DNA of 64,000 nt from Clostridium kluyveri DSM 555 (GCF_000016505.1 NC_009706.1:1054001-1118000); one strand, 5' to 3'. Positions 47,241 through 56,759 are shown, numbered from the stretch's first letter. Notes: generated by a model from the letters alone, not told the origin. Translations and numbers: made by a program.

Positions 47241-48722
47241 ATGAAAATGGAGATAATGGATAAGGACTTACAGTCAATACAGGAAGTAAGAACTCTTATA
47301 GCAAAAGCAAAGAAAGCTCAAGCAGAATTTAAAAATTTTTCTCAAGAAGCTGTAAACAAGGTAATAGAAAAAATAGCTAAGGCTACAGAAGTTGAAGCTG
47401 TAAAACTTGCAAAATTGGCATATGAAGATACAGGATATGGAAAATGGGAAGATAAAGTAATAAAGAATAAGTTTTCAAGTATAGTAGTTTATAACTATAT
47501 TAAAGATTTGAAAACGGTTGGAATTTTAAAAGAAGACAAGGAAAAGAAATTAATAGATATAGCTGTTCCACTTGGAGTTATAGCAGGACTTATACCTTCA
47601 ACTAACCCAACTTCAACAGCAATATTCAAGGTATTAATAGCATTAAAGGCAGGAAATGCAATAGTATTCTCACCACATCCAACAGCAGTAAGAAGTATTA
47701 CAGAAACTGTAAAGATAATGCAGAAAGCTGCAGTAGAAGCAGGAGCACCAGATGGATTAATCCAATGTATGTCAATATTGACAGTAGAAGGTACTGCTGA
47801 ATTGATGAAGAATAAGGATACAGCACTTATCCTTGCAACAGGTGGAGAAGGAATGGTAAGAGCAGCTTACAGTTCAGGAACACCAGCTATAGGAGTTGGA
47901 CCTGGAAACGGCCCATGCTTTATTGAAAGAACAGCAGATATTCCTACAGCAGTAAGAAAAGTAATAGGCAGTGATACTTTTGATAATGGAGTAATATGTG
48001 CTTCAGAACAATCAATAATAGCAGAGACAGTAAAGAAAGCAGAGATAATTGAAGAATTCAAGAGACAAAAAGGATATTTCTTAAATGCAGAAGAATCAGA
48101 AAAAGTAGGCAAGATTTTATTAAGAGCTAATGGAACACCAAACCCAGCAATAGTAGGAAAAGATGTTCAAGCATTAGCAAAATTAGCAGGAATAAGCATA
48201 CCAAGCGATGCGGTAATATTACTTTCAGAGCAGACAGATGTGAGTCCAAAGAACCCTTATGCAAAGGAAAAATTAGCTCCAGTACTTGCATTCTATACAG
48301 TAGAAGACTGGCATGAAGCATGTGAAAAATCCTTAGCACTTCTTCATAACCAAGGAAGTGGACATACATTAATAATTCACTCACAGAATGAAGAAATCAT
48401 AAGAGAATTCGCATTGAAGAAACCAGTATCAAGAATACTTGTAAATTCACCTGGATCACTTGGAGGAATAGGTGGAGCTACAAATCTTGTACCATCACTT
48501 ACATTAGGCTGTGGAGCAGTAGGTGGAAGTGCAACTTCAGATAACGTAGGACCAGAAAACTTATTCAACATAAGAAAAGTAGCTTATGGAACTACGACAG
48601 TAGAAGAAATAAGAGAAGCTTTTGGTGTAGGAGCAGCTTCATCAAGTGCACCAGCAGAACCAGAAGATAATGAAGATGTACAGGCTATAGTAAAAGCTAT
48701 AATGGCTAAATTAAATCTTTAA
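47241..48722 (+). CDS. CoA-acylating acetaldehyde dehydrogenase with C-terminal targeting peptide, copy 1
   Basis: A 493-aa acylating aldehyde dehydrogenase (EutE/PduP type) converting acetaldehyde, CoA and NAD(P)+ to acetyl-CoA. Visible motifs are LIPSTNPTSTAIFK (~113), FSPHPTAVRS, and the catalytic Cys in DNGVICASEQS (~252). After the catalytic domain come a Ser/Ala/Pro/acidic linker (AASSSAPAEPEDNED) and an amphipathic helix (VQAIVKAIMAKLNL), typical of a microcompartment encapsulation peptide. The start is either this ATG or the one six bases downstream. An identical protein is encoded at 50519. Confidence 0.92.
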   Translation: MKMEIMDKDLQSIQEVRTLIAKAKKAQAEFKNFSQEAVNKVIEKIAKATEVEAVKLAKLAYEDTGYGKWEDKVIKNKFSSIVVYNYIKDLKTVGILKEDKEKKLIDIAVPLGVIAGLIPSTNPTSTAIFKVLIALKAGNAIVFSPHPTAVRSITETVKIMQKAAVEAGAPDGLIQCMSILTVEGTAELMKNKDTALILATGGEGMVRAAYSSGTPAIGVGPGNGPCFIERTADIPTAVRKVIGSDTFDNGVICASEQSIIAETVKKAEIIEEFKRQKGYFLNAEESEKVGKILLRANGTPNPAIVGKDVQALAKLAGISIPSDAVILLSEQTDVSPKNPYAKEKLAPVLAFYTVEDWHEACEKSLALLHNQGSGHTLIIHSQNEEIIREFALKKPVSRILVNSPGSLGGIGGATNLVPSLTLGCGAVGGSATSDNVGPENLFNIRKVAYGTTTVEEIREAFGVGAASSSAPAEPEDNEDVQAIVKAIMAKLNL

Positions 48723-48751
48723 TATATAAGAATATTTATTATGGGGTTATA

Positions 48752-48790
48752 GATTAAAAAAGTACTAGCGCGGCACGGTTGAATAGAAAA
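48752..48790 (+). repeat. Intergenic element before ethanol dehydrogenases, copy 1
   Basis: The stretch AAAAAAGTACTAGCGCGGCA with its CGGTTGAATAG continuation is GC-rich for this genome and recurs before each of the three ethanol dehydrogenase genes (also 52032-52069 and 53442-53478). It has no clear hairpin or T tract. It may be a processing or regulator site, or only a trace of gene duplication. Confidence 0.45.
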
Positions 48791-48832
48791 ATAAATAAAA
48801 TATAACTGAATAGTTAGGAAAGAGGGGTTTTT

Positions 48833-50047
48833 ATGAGTACATTTAGCATTAAGCCTACTGTATTCTTTGATGAAGGTTCAGTAGAATACCTTAATAATTT
48901 AAAAGAACAAAATGAGGGGCTTATCATATGTTGTGATGAAGGTTCCATAGATTACTTAAATAACTTGGCTGGAAAAAGAGCTCTTATAGTAACAGACCCA
49001 TTTATGGTTAAATCAGGAGCTGTAAATAAGATAACAGATATATTCAAGAGAATTAATGTAGATTATGAAATATTTGCAGAAATAGTGCCAGATCCACCAG
49101 TTAGTATAGTTGCAGACGGAGTAGGACGTATGATAGCTTTCAAACCTGATGCATTGATTGCACTAGGCGGAGGTTCTTCAATTGATGCAACAAAGAGTAT
49201 AATGGCATTTTGTTTAAAGATATTAAAGAACAAAGGCGATGCATCAGGATATAAAAAACCATTGTTTATAGCAGTACCAACTACAAGTGGTACAGGTTCA
49301 GAAGTTACAGCTTTCTCAATAATCACAACAGGAAAGAAAAAAGTAGCTTTAATTGACCAAGGATTAATACCAGATGTAGCAATATTGGATGCAGACTTTG
49401 TTAAGACAGTACCAAGCAGAATAACAGCAGATACTGCAATAGACGTTATAACTCACGGAGTAGAAGCTTATGTTTCAACTATTGCTTCAGACTTCACTGA
49501 TGCATTTGCAGAAAAAGCTATAAAGACAGTATTCCAGTATTTATTAAAAGCATATGCAAATGGCGGAGACCTAGAAGCAAGAGAAAAATTGCACAATGCA
49601 TCCTGTATGGCAGGTATGGCATTTACAAATGCAGGACTTGGAATCAACCACAGTTTGGCACATATATTAGGAGCAACTTTCCATGTACCACATGGTAGAG
49701 CAAACGCAATAGTTATGCCTTATGTTATAAAATATAATGCAAACTTAGAAAGTGGAGTAGAAACAAGAGCAGCAAAGAGATACAGAGAAATAGCAGAATT
49801 CTTAGGATTACCTGCTTCAACTGTAAAAGAAGGAGTAACAAGTCTTATATGTGCAATAAACGTGCTTAAGAAAGAGACTAATACTCCTATGAACATAAAA
49901 GAAGCTGGAGTAAGCAGAGAAGAATTCATGAGTAAAGTAGACTTTATGGGAGAAATTGCACTTGCAGACAGGTGTACACCTAACAATCCAAGAGTTCCTA
50001 CTAAGGAAGATTTAATTGCAGTATTTAAAGAAGCTTATGGTGACTAG
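48833..50047 (+). CDS. Iron-containing ethanol dehydrogenase, copy 1 (no targeting tail)
   Basis: A 404-aa Fe-dependent alcohol dehydrogenase: cofactor site LGGGSSIDATKSIMAF (~106-121), metal ligands in DTAIDVITHGVEAY (Asp, His) and GINHSLAHILGATFHVPHG (His residues). It would oxidise ethanol to acetaldehyde for the neighbouring aldehyde dehydrogenase. It ends with FKEAYGD and lacks the C-terminal peptide found on copy 2. It begins 110 bases after the aldehyde dehydrogenase gene, with AGAGGGG before the ATG. Confidence 0.92.
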   Translation: MSTFSIKPTVFFDEGSVEYLNNLKEQNEGLIICCDEGSIDYLNNLAGKRALIVTDPFMVKSGAVNKITDIFKRINVDYEIFAEIVPDPPVSIVADGVGRMIAFKPDALIALGGGSSIDATKSIMAFCLKILKNKGDASGYKKPLFIAVPTTSGTGSEVTAFSIITTGKKKVALIDQGLIPDVAILDADFVKTVPSRITADTAIDVITHGVEAYVSTIASDFTDAFAEKAIKTVFQYLLKAYANGGDLEAREKLHNASCMAGMAFTNAGLGINHSLAHILGATFHVPHGRANAIVMPYVIKYNANLESGVETRAAKRYREIAEFLGLPASTVKEGVTSLICAINVLKKETNTPMNIKEAGVSREEFMSKVDFMGEIALADRCTPNNPRVPTKEDLIAVFKEAYGD

Positions 50048-50518
50048 AATATAATTTGGTAAGTTATGGGTATAAGGTGTATAGAACAGGAGAGGCTTAT
50101 ATGGCTATATAGAGCGGAGAAATCTAAAAGGCATAAAAGTTTGAAGTTTTGAGTATTTGAATATGAGTTATTAATTATCTGACTATATGCTTATAAGGTG
50201 TTTGACAAAAGAATAATATAAATACACTTAAAAATATAAAGTTTTAAATTTGTTGAAGATAATTATGTGGTATATTAGCCATCCTCCTGTTTCTATCACT
50301 AAACCTTATGTTTATTATACATACATTATAAAATGATTAGTGTATAATGAAACATCCTTTTATAGATAACTATGGTTATCGGATTTTTAAAAGGATGTTT
50401 TATGTGGGTAAGGTTTAGTGTGTAATTTTATGGGAATGACATAGTCAAAAGATGGCTAAATTTATATACATTAAATTTTCAGTTGTTATTTTACACTAAA
50501 TATTATTCGAAAGGGAGA
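50048..50518 (+). other. Intergenic region with MITE-like palindrome
   Basis: The 471-base gap contains a 124-base segment bounded by 12-base inverted repeats (50297-50308 and 50409-50420), with an inner stem-loop. The 3' end is the leader of the second aldehyde dehydrogenase. No ORF is supported. Confidence 0.45.
50297..50420. repeat. MITE-like element with 12-bp terminal inverted repeats
   Basis: CACTAAACCTTA (50297-50308) and TAAGGTTTAGTG (50409-50420) are perfect inverted repeats. Inside is a second stem (AAACATCCTTTT with AAAAGGATGTTT, ~50350-50401), which could also act as a terminator for the dehydrogenase gene upstream. No coding capacity and no clear target duplication are visible. 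Confidence 0.4.
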
Positions 50519-52000
50519 ATGAAAATGGAGATAATGGATAAGGACTTACAGTCAATACAGGAAGTAAGAACTCTTATAGCAAAAGCAAAGAAAGCTCAAG
50601 CAGAATTTAAAAATTTTTCTCAAGAAGCTGTAAACAAGGTAATAGAAAAAATAGCTAAGGCTACAGAAGTTGAAGCTGTAAAACTTGCAAAATTGGCATA
50701 TGAAGATACAGGATATGGAAAATGGGAAGATAAAGTAATAAAGAATAAGTTTTCAAGTATAGTAGTTTATAACTATATTAAAGATTTGAAAACGGTTGGA
50801 ATTTTAAAAGAAGACAAGGAAAAGAAATTAATAGATATAGCTGTTCCACTTGGAGTTATAGCAGGACTTATACCTTCAACTAACCCAACTTCAACAGCAA
50901 TATTCAAGGTATTAATAGCATTAAAGGCAGGAAATGCAATAGTATTCTCACCACATCCAACAGCAGTAAGAAGTATTACAGAAACTGTAAAGATAATGCA
51001 GAAAGCTGCAGTAGAAGCAGGAGCACCAGATGGATTAATCCAATGTATGTCAATATTGACAGTAGAAGGTACTGCTGAATTGATGAAGAATAAGGATACA
51101 GCACTTATCCTTGCAACAGGTGGAGAAGGAATGGTAAGAGCAGCTTACAGTTCAGGAACACCAGCTATAGGAGTTGGACCTGGAAACGGCCCATGCTTTA
51201 TTGAAAGAACAGCAGATATTCCTACAGCAGTAAGAAAAGTAATAGGCAGTGATACTTTTGATAATGGAGTAATATGTGCTTCAGAACAATCAATAATAGC
51301 AGAGACAGTAAAGAAAGCAGAGATAATTGAAGAATTCAAGAGACAAAAAGGATATTTCTTAAATGCAGAAGAATCAGAAAAAGTAGGCAAGATTTTATTA
51401 AGAGCTAATGGAACACCAAACCCAGCAATAGTAGGAAAAGATGTTCAAGCATTAGCAAAATTAGCAGGAATAAGCATACCAAGCGATGCGGTAATATTAC
51501 TTTCAGAGCAGACAGATGTGAGTCCAAAGAACCCTTATGCAAAGGAAAAATTAGCTCCAGTACTTGCATTCTATACAGTAGAAGACTGGCATGAAGCATG
51601 TGAAAAATCCTTAGCACTTCTTCATAACCAAGGAAGTGGACATACATTAATAATTCACTCACAGAATGAAGAAATCATAAGAGAATTCGCATTGAAGAAA
51701 CCAGTATCAAGAATACTTGTAAATTCACCTGGATCACTTGGAGGAATAGGTGGAGCTACAAATCTTGTACCATCACTTACATTAGGCTGTGGAGCAGTAG
51801 GTGGAAGTGCAACTTCAGATAACGTAGGACCAGAAAATTTATTCAACATAAGAAAAGTAGCTTATGGAACTACGACAGTAGAAGAAATAAGAGAAGCTTT
51901 TGGTGTAGGAGCAGCTTCATCAAGTGCACCAGCAGAACCAGAAGATAATGAAGATGTACAGGCTATAGTAAAAGCTATAATGGCTAAATTAAATCTTTAA
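50519..52000 (+). CDS. CoA-acylating acetaldehyde dehydrogenase with C-terminal targeting peptide, copy 2
   Basis: The 493-aa product is identical in sequence to that of 47241-48722, including the catalytic Cys region and the AASSSAPAEPEDNED linker and helix. At the DNA level I find a single silent change in the coding region (C to T at 51838). Identity continues into ~100 bases downstream. ATG 50519 is the equivalent start with GAAAGGGAGA upstream; an in-frame ATG at 50483 would add 12 unrelated residues. This is a very recent duplication or is kept identical by gene conversion. Confidence 0.93.
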   Translation: MKMEIMDKDLQSIQEVRTLIAKAKKAQAEFKNFSQEAVNKVIEKIAKATEVEAVKLAKLAYEDTGYGKWEDKVIKNKFSSIVVYNYIKDLKTVGILKEDKEKKLIDIAVPLGVIAGLIPSTNPTSTAIFKVLIALKAGNAIVFSPHPTAVRSITETVKIMQKAAVEAGAPDGLIQCMSILTVEGTAELMKNKDTALILATGGEGMVRAAYSSGTPAIGVGPGNGPCFIERTADIPTAVRKVIGSDTFDNGVICASEQSIIAETVKKAEIIEEFKRQKGYFLNAEESEKVGKILLRANGTPNPAIVGKDVQALAKLAGISIPSDAVILLSEQTDVSPKNPYAKEKLAPVLAFYTVEDWHEACEKSLALLHNQGSGHTLIIHSQNEEIIREFALKKPVSRILVNSPGSLGGIGGATNLVPSLTLGCGAVGGSATSDNVGPENLFNIRKVAYGTTTVEEIREAFGVGAASSSAPAEPEDNEDVQAIVKAIMAKLNL

Positions 52001-52031
52001 TATATAAGAATATTTATTATGGGGTTATAGA

Positions 52032-52069
52032 TTAAAAAAGTACTAGCGCGGCACGGCTGAATAGAAAAA
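52032..52069 (+). repeat. Intergenic element before ethanol dehydrogenases, copy 2
   Basis: Second copy of the element at 48752-48790, with one base changed (CACGGCTG for CACGGTTG). It lies between aldehyde dehydrogenase copy 2 and ethanol dehydrogenase copy 2. Confidence 0.45.
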
Positions 52070-52111
52070 TAAATAAAATATAACTGAATAGTTATGAAAG
52101 AGGGGTTTTTA

Positions 52112-53419
52112 ATGAGTACATTTAGCATTAAGCCTACTGTATGCTTTGAGGAAGGTTCAGTAGAATATCTTAATAATTTAAAGGAACAAAATGAGGGGCT
52201 TATCATATGCTGTGATTCAGGTTCCATAGATTACTTAAATAACTTGGCTGGAAAAAAAGCTCTTATAGTAACAGATCCATTTATGGTTAAATCAGGAGCT
52301 GTAAATAAGATAACAGATATATTCAAGAGAATTAATGTAGATTATGAAATATTTGCAGAAATAGTACCAGATCCACCAGTTGACATAGTTGCAAACGGGG
52401 TAGGCAGAATGATGGCTTTAAGGCCAGATGCTTTAATCGCATTAGGTGGAGGTTCATCCATAGATGCAACAAAGGCTATAATGGCATTTTGTTTAAAGAT
52501 ATTAAAGAACAAGGGTGATGCATCAGGATATACAAAACCGTTGTTTATAGCAGTACCAACTACAAGTGGTACAGGTTCAGAAGTTACATCTTTCTCAATA
52601 ATCACAACAGGAGTGAAAAAAGTAGCTTTAATTGACCAGGCATTAATACCAGATGTAGCAATATTGGATGCAGACTTTGTTAAGACAGTACCAAGCAGAA
52701 TAACAGCAGATACTGCAATAGACGTTATAACTCATGGAGTGGAAGCTTATGTTTCAACTATTGCTTCAGACTTCACTGATGCATTTGCAGAAAAAGCTAT
52801 AAAGGCAGTATTCCAGTATCTACCAAAAGCATATGCAAATGGCGGAGACATGGAAGCAAGAGAAAAATTGCACAATGCATCCTGTATGGCAGGTATGGCA
52901 TTTACAAATGCAGGACTTGGAATCAACCACAGTTTGGCACACATATTAGGAGCAACTTTCCATGTGCCACATGGTAGAGCAAACGCAATAGTTATGCCTT
53001 ATGTTATAAAATATAATGCAAATTTAGAAGGTGGAGTAGAAACAAGAGCAGCGGAGAGATACAGAGAAATAGCAGAATTCTTAGGATTACCTGCATCTAC
53101 AGCAAAAGAAGGAGTAACAAGTCTTATAGCTGCAATAAATAAACTTAAGAAAGAGACTAATACTCCTATGAACATAAGTGAAACTGGAATAAGCAAAGAA
53201 GATTTCCTAGCTAAGGTAGATTCTATGGGAGCAATTGCTCTTCAAGACAGATGTACACCTAACAATCCAAGAGTTCCTACTAAGGAAGACTTAGTTGCAG
53301 TATTTAAAGAAGCTTTTGGTGGAATAGAAGCAGCTTCATCAAGTGCACCAGCAGAACCAGAAGATAATGAAGATGTACAGGCTATAATAAAGGCTATAAT
53401 GTCTAAATTAAATCTTTAA
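52112..53419 (+). CDS. Iron-containing ethanol dehydrogenase, copy 2, with C-terminal targeting peptide
   Basis: A 435-aa Fe-dependent alcohol dehydrogenase closely related to copies 1 and 3, with the same cofactor (LGGGSSIDATKAIMAF) and metal-binding blocks. It differs by ~31 extra C-terminal residues (AASSSAPAEPEDNED linker, then VQAIIKAIMSKLNL), nearly the same as those of the aldehyde dehydrogenases at both DNA and protein level. The tail likely directs this copy into the shell. ATG 52112 matches the starts of its paralogues; an upstream ATG at 52094 overlaps the ribosome binding site. Confidence 0.92.
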   Translation: MSTFSIKPTVCFEEGSVEYLNNLKEQNEGLIICCDSGSIDYLNNLAGKKALIVTDPFMVKSGAVNKITDIFKRINVDYEIFAEIVPDPPVDIVANGVGRMMALRPDALIALGGGSSIDATKAIMAFCLKILKNKGDASGYTKPLFIAVPTTSGTGSEVTSFSIITTGVKKVALIDQALIPDVAILDADFVKTVPSRITADTAIDVITHGVEAYVSTIASDFTDAFAEKAIKAVFQYLPKAYANGGDMEAREKLHNASCMAGMAFTNAGLGINHSLAHILGATFHVPHGRANAIVMPYVIKYNANLEGGVETRAAERYREIAEFLGLPASTAKEGVTSLIAAINKLKKETNTPMNISETGISKEDFLAKVDSMGAIALQDRCTPNNPRVPTKEDLVAVFKEAFGGIEAASSSAPAEPEDNEDVQAIIKAIMSKLNL

Positions 53420-53441
53420 TATGTAAGAATATTAATGTTAT

Positions 53442-53478
53442 AGATAAAAAAGTACTGGCACGGCACGGTTGAATGGAA
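53442..53478 (+). repeat. Intergenic element before ethanol dehydrogenases, copy 3
   Basis: Third copy of the element at 48752 (AGTACTGGCACGGCACGGTT here), with three changed bases in the core. It lies between ethanol dehydrogenase copies 2 and 3. Confidence 0.4.
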
Positions 53479-53523
53479 AGATAAATAAAGATACAATTAA
53501 ATAGTTAGGAAAGAAGGGTTTTT

Positions 53524-54738
53524 ATGAGTACATTTAGCATCAAACCTACTGTATGTTTTGATGAAGGTTCAGTAGAATATCTTAATAATTTAAAAGAACA
53601 AAATGAGGGACTTATCATATGTTGTGATTCAGGTTCCATAGATTACTTAAATAACTTGGCTGGAAAAAAAGCTCTTATAGTAACAGACCCATTTATGGTT
53701 AAATCAGGAGCTGTAAATAAGATAACAGATATATTCAAGAGAATAAATGTAGACTATGAAATATTTGCGGAAATAGTACCAGATCCACCAGTTGACATAG
53801 TTGCAAACGGAGTAGGCAGAATGATGGCTTTTAAACCAGATGCTTTAATCGCATTAGGCGGAGGTTCTTCAATTGATGCAACAAAGGCTATAATGGCATT
53901 CTGCTTAAAGATATTAAAGAACCAAGGTGATGCATCAGGATATGCAAAACCATTGTTTATAGCAGTACCAACTACAAGTGGTACAGGTTCAGAAGTTACA
54001 TCTTTCTCAATAATCACAACAGGAGTGAAAAAAGTAGCTTTAATTGACCAGGCATTAATACCAGATGTAGCGATATTGGATGCAGACTTTGTTAAGACAG
54101 TACCAAGCAGAATAACAGCAGATACTGCAATAGACGTTATAACTCACGGAGTAGAAGCTTATGTTTCAACTATTGCTTCAGACTTCACTGATGCATTTGC
54201 AGAAAAAGCTATAAAGACAGTATTCCAGTATTTATTAAAGGCATATGCAAATGGCGGAGATATGGAAGCAAGAGAAAAATTGCACAATGCATCCTGTATG
54301 GCAGGTATGGCATTTACAAATGCAGGACTTGGAATCAACCACAGTTTGGCACACATATTAGGAGCAACTTTCCATGTGCCACATGGTAGAGCAAACGCAA
54401 TAGTTATGCCTTATGTTATAAAATATAATGCAAACTTAGAAAGTGGAGTGGAAACAAGAGCAGCAAAGAGATACAGAGAAATAGCAGAATTCTTAGGATT
54501 ACCTGCTTCAACTGTAAAAGAAGGAGTAACAAGTCTTATAGCTGCAATAAATGTACTTAAGAAAGAGACTAATACTCCTATGAACATAAGTGAAGCTGGA
54601 ATAAGCAGAGAAGACTTCATGGCCAAGGTAGATTCTATGGGAGCAATTGCTCTTCAAGACAGATGTACACCTAACAATCCAAGAGTTCCTACTAAGGAAG
54701 ACTTAGTTGCAGTATTTAAAGAAGCTTTTGGTGGCTAG
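53524..54738 (+). CDS. Iron-containing ethanol dehydrogenase, copy 3 (no targeting tail)
   Basis: A 404-aa Fe-dependent alcohol dehydrogenase, very similar to copy 2 over the catalytic part but ending at FKEAFGG without the targeting peptide. Cofactor and metal motifs are intact. The AAGAAGG site precedes ATG 53524. It is the last gene of the ethanol locus and is followed by a strong terminator. It may act in the cytosol, while copy 2 acts in the shell. Confidence 0.92.
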   Translation: MSTFSIKPTVCFDEGSVEYLNNLKEQNEGLIICCDSGSIDYLNNLAGKKALIVTDPFMVKSGAVNKITDIFKRINVDYEIFAEIVPDPPVDIVANGVGRMMAFKPDALIALGGGSSIDATKAIMAFCLKILKNQGDASGYAKPLFIAVPTTSGTGSEVTSFSIITTGVKKVALIDQALIPDVAILDADFVKTVPSRITADTAIDVITHGVEAYVSTIASDFTDAFAEKAIKTVFQYLLKAYANGGDMEAREKLHNASCMAGMAFTNAGLGINHSLAHILGATFHVPHGRANAIVMPYVIKYNANLESGVETRAAKRYREIAEFLGLPASTVKEGVTSLIAAINVLKKETNTPMNISEAGISREDFMAKVDSMGAIALQDRCTPNNPRVPTKEDLVAVFKEAFGG

Positions 54739-54767
54739 AATATAAAGTATTAAATACATTTAAATAT

Positions 54768-54807
54768 AATGCCGTGATAGATTTGCTTTCAAATTTATCA
54801 CGGCATT
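54768..54807 (+). terminator. Intrinsic terminator of the ethanol locus
   Basis: AATGCCGTGATA (54768-54779) pairs with TATCACGGCATT (54796-54807), with further inner pairing ATTTG/CAAAT; a T-rich stretch follows. Confidence 0.85.
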
Positions 54808-55270
54808 TAGTGATTGGATTAAGAATAATTTTTTTTATTCATATTTTATCATGTGTGACGAAAGCAAAATAAAAAGACAGTAAAAGGAATGAATCGTATT
54901 ATGAAGATATTATAAGATATGAAATATTACATATATTTTAATATACTGAATAGTCTGATAAAAGGTAATTTCATATCCATCTTTCTAGTATAAGCATATA
55001 TAGGGATATTATTTTATAAATTTTATAATTTTTATATATTTAAATAAGTGTTTTATATTAAAATTTCAGTAAATAATTTGAATTAATTAATTTCATAATA
55101 ATTTAATGAATTAAACTATTGAATTGATATTATGTCAAAAATATTAAAAAGATGACAAAAGTTCTTTAAATCATATTGAATTGTATGAAAAATGGTGGTA
55201 TTATAATTAGGGTATTCATTATATAAAAGTAATATTACTTTATATTTATTTTTTAAGGAGGCAGTGATGT
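54808..55270 (+). other. AT-rich intergenic region
   Basis: About 460 bases upstream of the amino-acid permease. It is extremely AT-rich with no supported ORF or structured RNA; it ends in the AAGGAGG site of the permease gene. Confidence 0.4.
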
Positions 55271-56659
55271 ATGAAAAATATTTTTAGGACAAAACCCATT
55301 GAGAGCCTTTTAGAAGAGGCCAGTGGGAAGGAGTCCTTACAAAAAGTATTAGGTTCTTTTGAACTTACTATGTTAGGTATAGGTGCAATTATAGGTACAG
55401 GCATATTTGTATTAACTGGACTTGCAGCAGCTAATTATTTCGGGCCGGCACTTGTAATTTCATTTATACTAGCAGGACTTGCTTGTGGTTTTGCAGCACT
55501 ATGTTATGCAGAAATTGCAGCTATGGTTCCTGTAGCAGGAAGTGCATATACCTATGGTTATGCTGCATTAGGAGAGTTTTGGGCATGGATTATAGGATGG
55601 GATTTAATCCTTGAATATGCATTTGCCGTCGGTACAGTAGCAATTGGATGGAGCGGTTATTTTAATAATATTCTTATGGACTTAGGAATAAACCTTCCAA
55701 AGGCTATTACAAAAGCGCCTTTTGAGGGTGGAGTAGTAAATTTACCTGCAGTGTTAATACTTTTAGTCATAACAGCTATACTTATAGTTGGGGTAAAGGA
55801 AAGTGCTACAGCCAATAATGTAATAGTTGGAATTAAACTGGCAGTAATAATTCTATTTATAATATTAGGCGTAGGACATGTAAATCCCGCAAACTGGCAT
55901 CCATTTATGCCTTATGGCTGGAAAGGTGTTTTTTCCGGGGCATCTATAATATTCTTTGCTTATATAGGATTTGATGCAGTTTCTACAGCAGCAGAGGAAG
56001 TAAAAAATCCTCAAAAGGATTTACCAAGAGGTATTATAGCATCTCTAATTATTTGTACGGTATTATATATTGTAGTATCAGCAATTTTAACAGGTATGGT
56101 TCCATATCTGAAGTTTAAAGAAACAGCAGCTCCTGTAGCTTTTGCACTTCAGCAGGTAGGAATAACTTGGGGTTCTGCTTTGGTAGCAGTGGGTGCAATT
56201 TGCGGTTTGACTTCAGTTTTACTTGTTATGATGTTTGGACAAACTCGTGTACTCTTTGCAATGTCAAGAGATGGACTTCTTCCAAAAGTATTTGGTCATG
56301 TTGATTCAAAATTCCATACACCTTTAAGAAGCACATTACTTGTTGGAATCGTAACTATGATTATAGCTGGATTTACTCCAATTGCAGTGGTTTCAGAGCT
56401 TACTAATATAGGTACATTGGCAGCTTTTGTTATAGTATCTGCATCAGTTATAGTTTTGAGGAAAAGAGAGCCAGATAGACCAAGAACTTTTAAGGTGCCA
56501 TTTTCACCGGTTACTCCTATTCTTTCCATGGCAGCTTGTATCTTTTTAATAATAAACCTTCAAGGTGTAACTCTGATTAGATTTGCAGTATGGCTTGTTT
56601 TTGGTTTAGTACTTTATTTTGTATACGGATATAAAAATAGTGCTATTAATGAAGAATAA
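55271..56659 (+). CDS. Amino-acid permease, APC superfamily
   Basis: The 462-aa protein has about 12 membrane segments and the family motif GIGAIIGTGIFVLTG in the first segment. ADLFG-like repeats are absent, and the pattern AEIAAMVPVAGSAYTYGYAALGEFWAWIIGWDLILEY is typical of YfnA/CAT-type cationic or broad amino-acid transporters. It is a single gene behind AAGGAGG, between the ethanol locus and the branched-chain amino-acid genes. Confidence 0.87.
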   Translation: MKNIFRTKPIESLLEEASGKESLQKVLGSFELTMLGIGAIIGTGIFVLTGLAAANYFGPALVISFILAGLACGFAALCYAEIAAMVPVAGSAYTYGYAALGEFWAWIIGWDLILEYAFAVGTVAIGWSGYFNNILMDLGINLPKAITKAPFEGGVVNLPAVLILLVITAILIVGVKESATANNVIVGIKLAVIILFIILGVGHVNPANWHPFMPYGWKGVFSGASIIFFAYIGFDAVSTAAEEVKNPQKDLPRGIIASLIICTVLYIVVSAILTGMVPYLKFKETAAPVAFALQQVGITWGSALVAVGAICGLTSVLLVMMFGQTRVLFAMSRDGLLPKVFGHVDSKFHTPLRSTLLVGIVTMIIAGFTPIAVVSELTNIGTLAAFVIVSASVIVLRKREPDRPRTFKVPFSPVTPILSMAACIFLIINLQGVTLIRFAVWLVFGLVLYFVYGYKNSAINEE

Positions 56660-56759
56660 TAAACATAAAATCAATTTAATATCTAAACGGCAGATTACTT
56701 AATATAATAATAAAAAATGGCCCTATAAAAAATTTTTAATTGTAAAATTCAAAAAAGTA

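Noticed and set aside
47867-48571. Minus-strand ORFs inside the aldehyde dehydrogenase gene, duplicated at 51145-51849
   Set aside because: They are shadow frames; they appear twice only because the host gene is duplicated.
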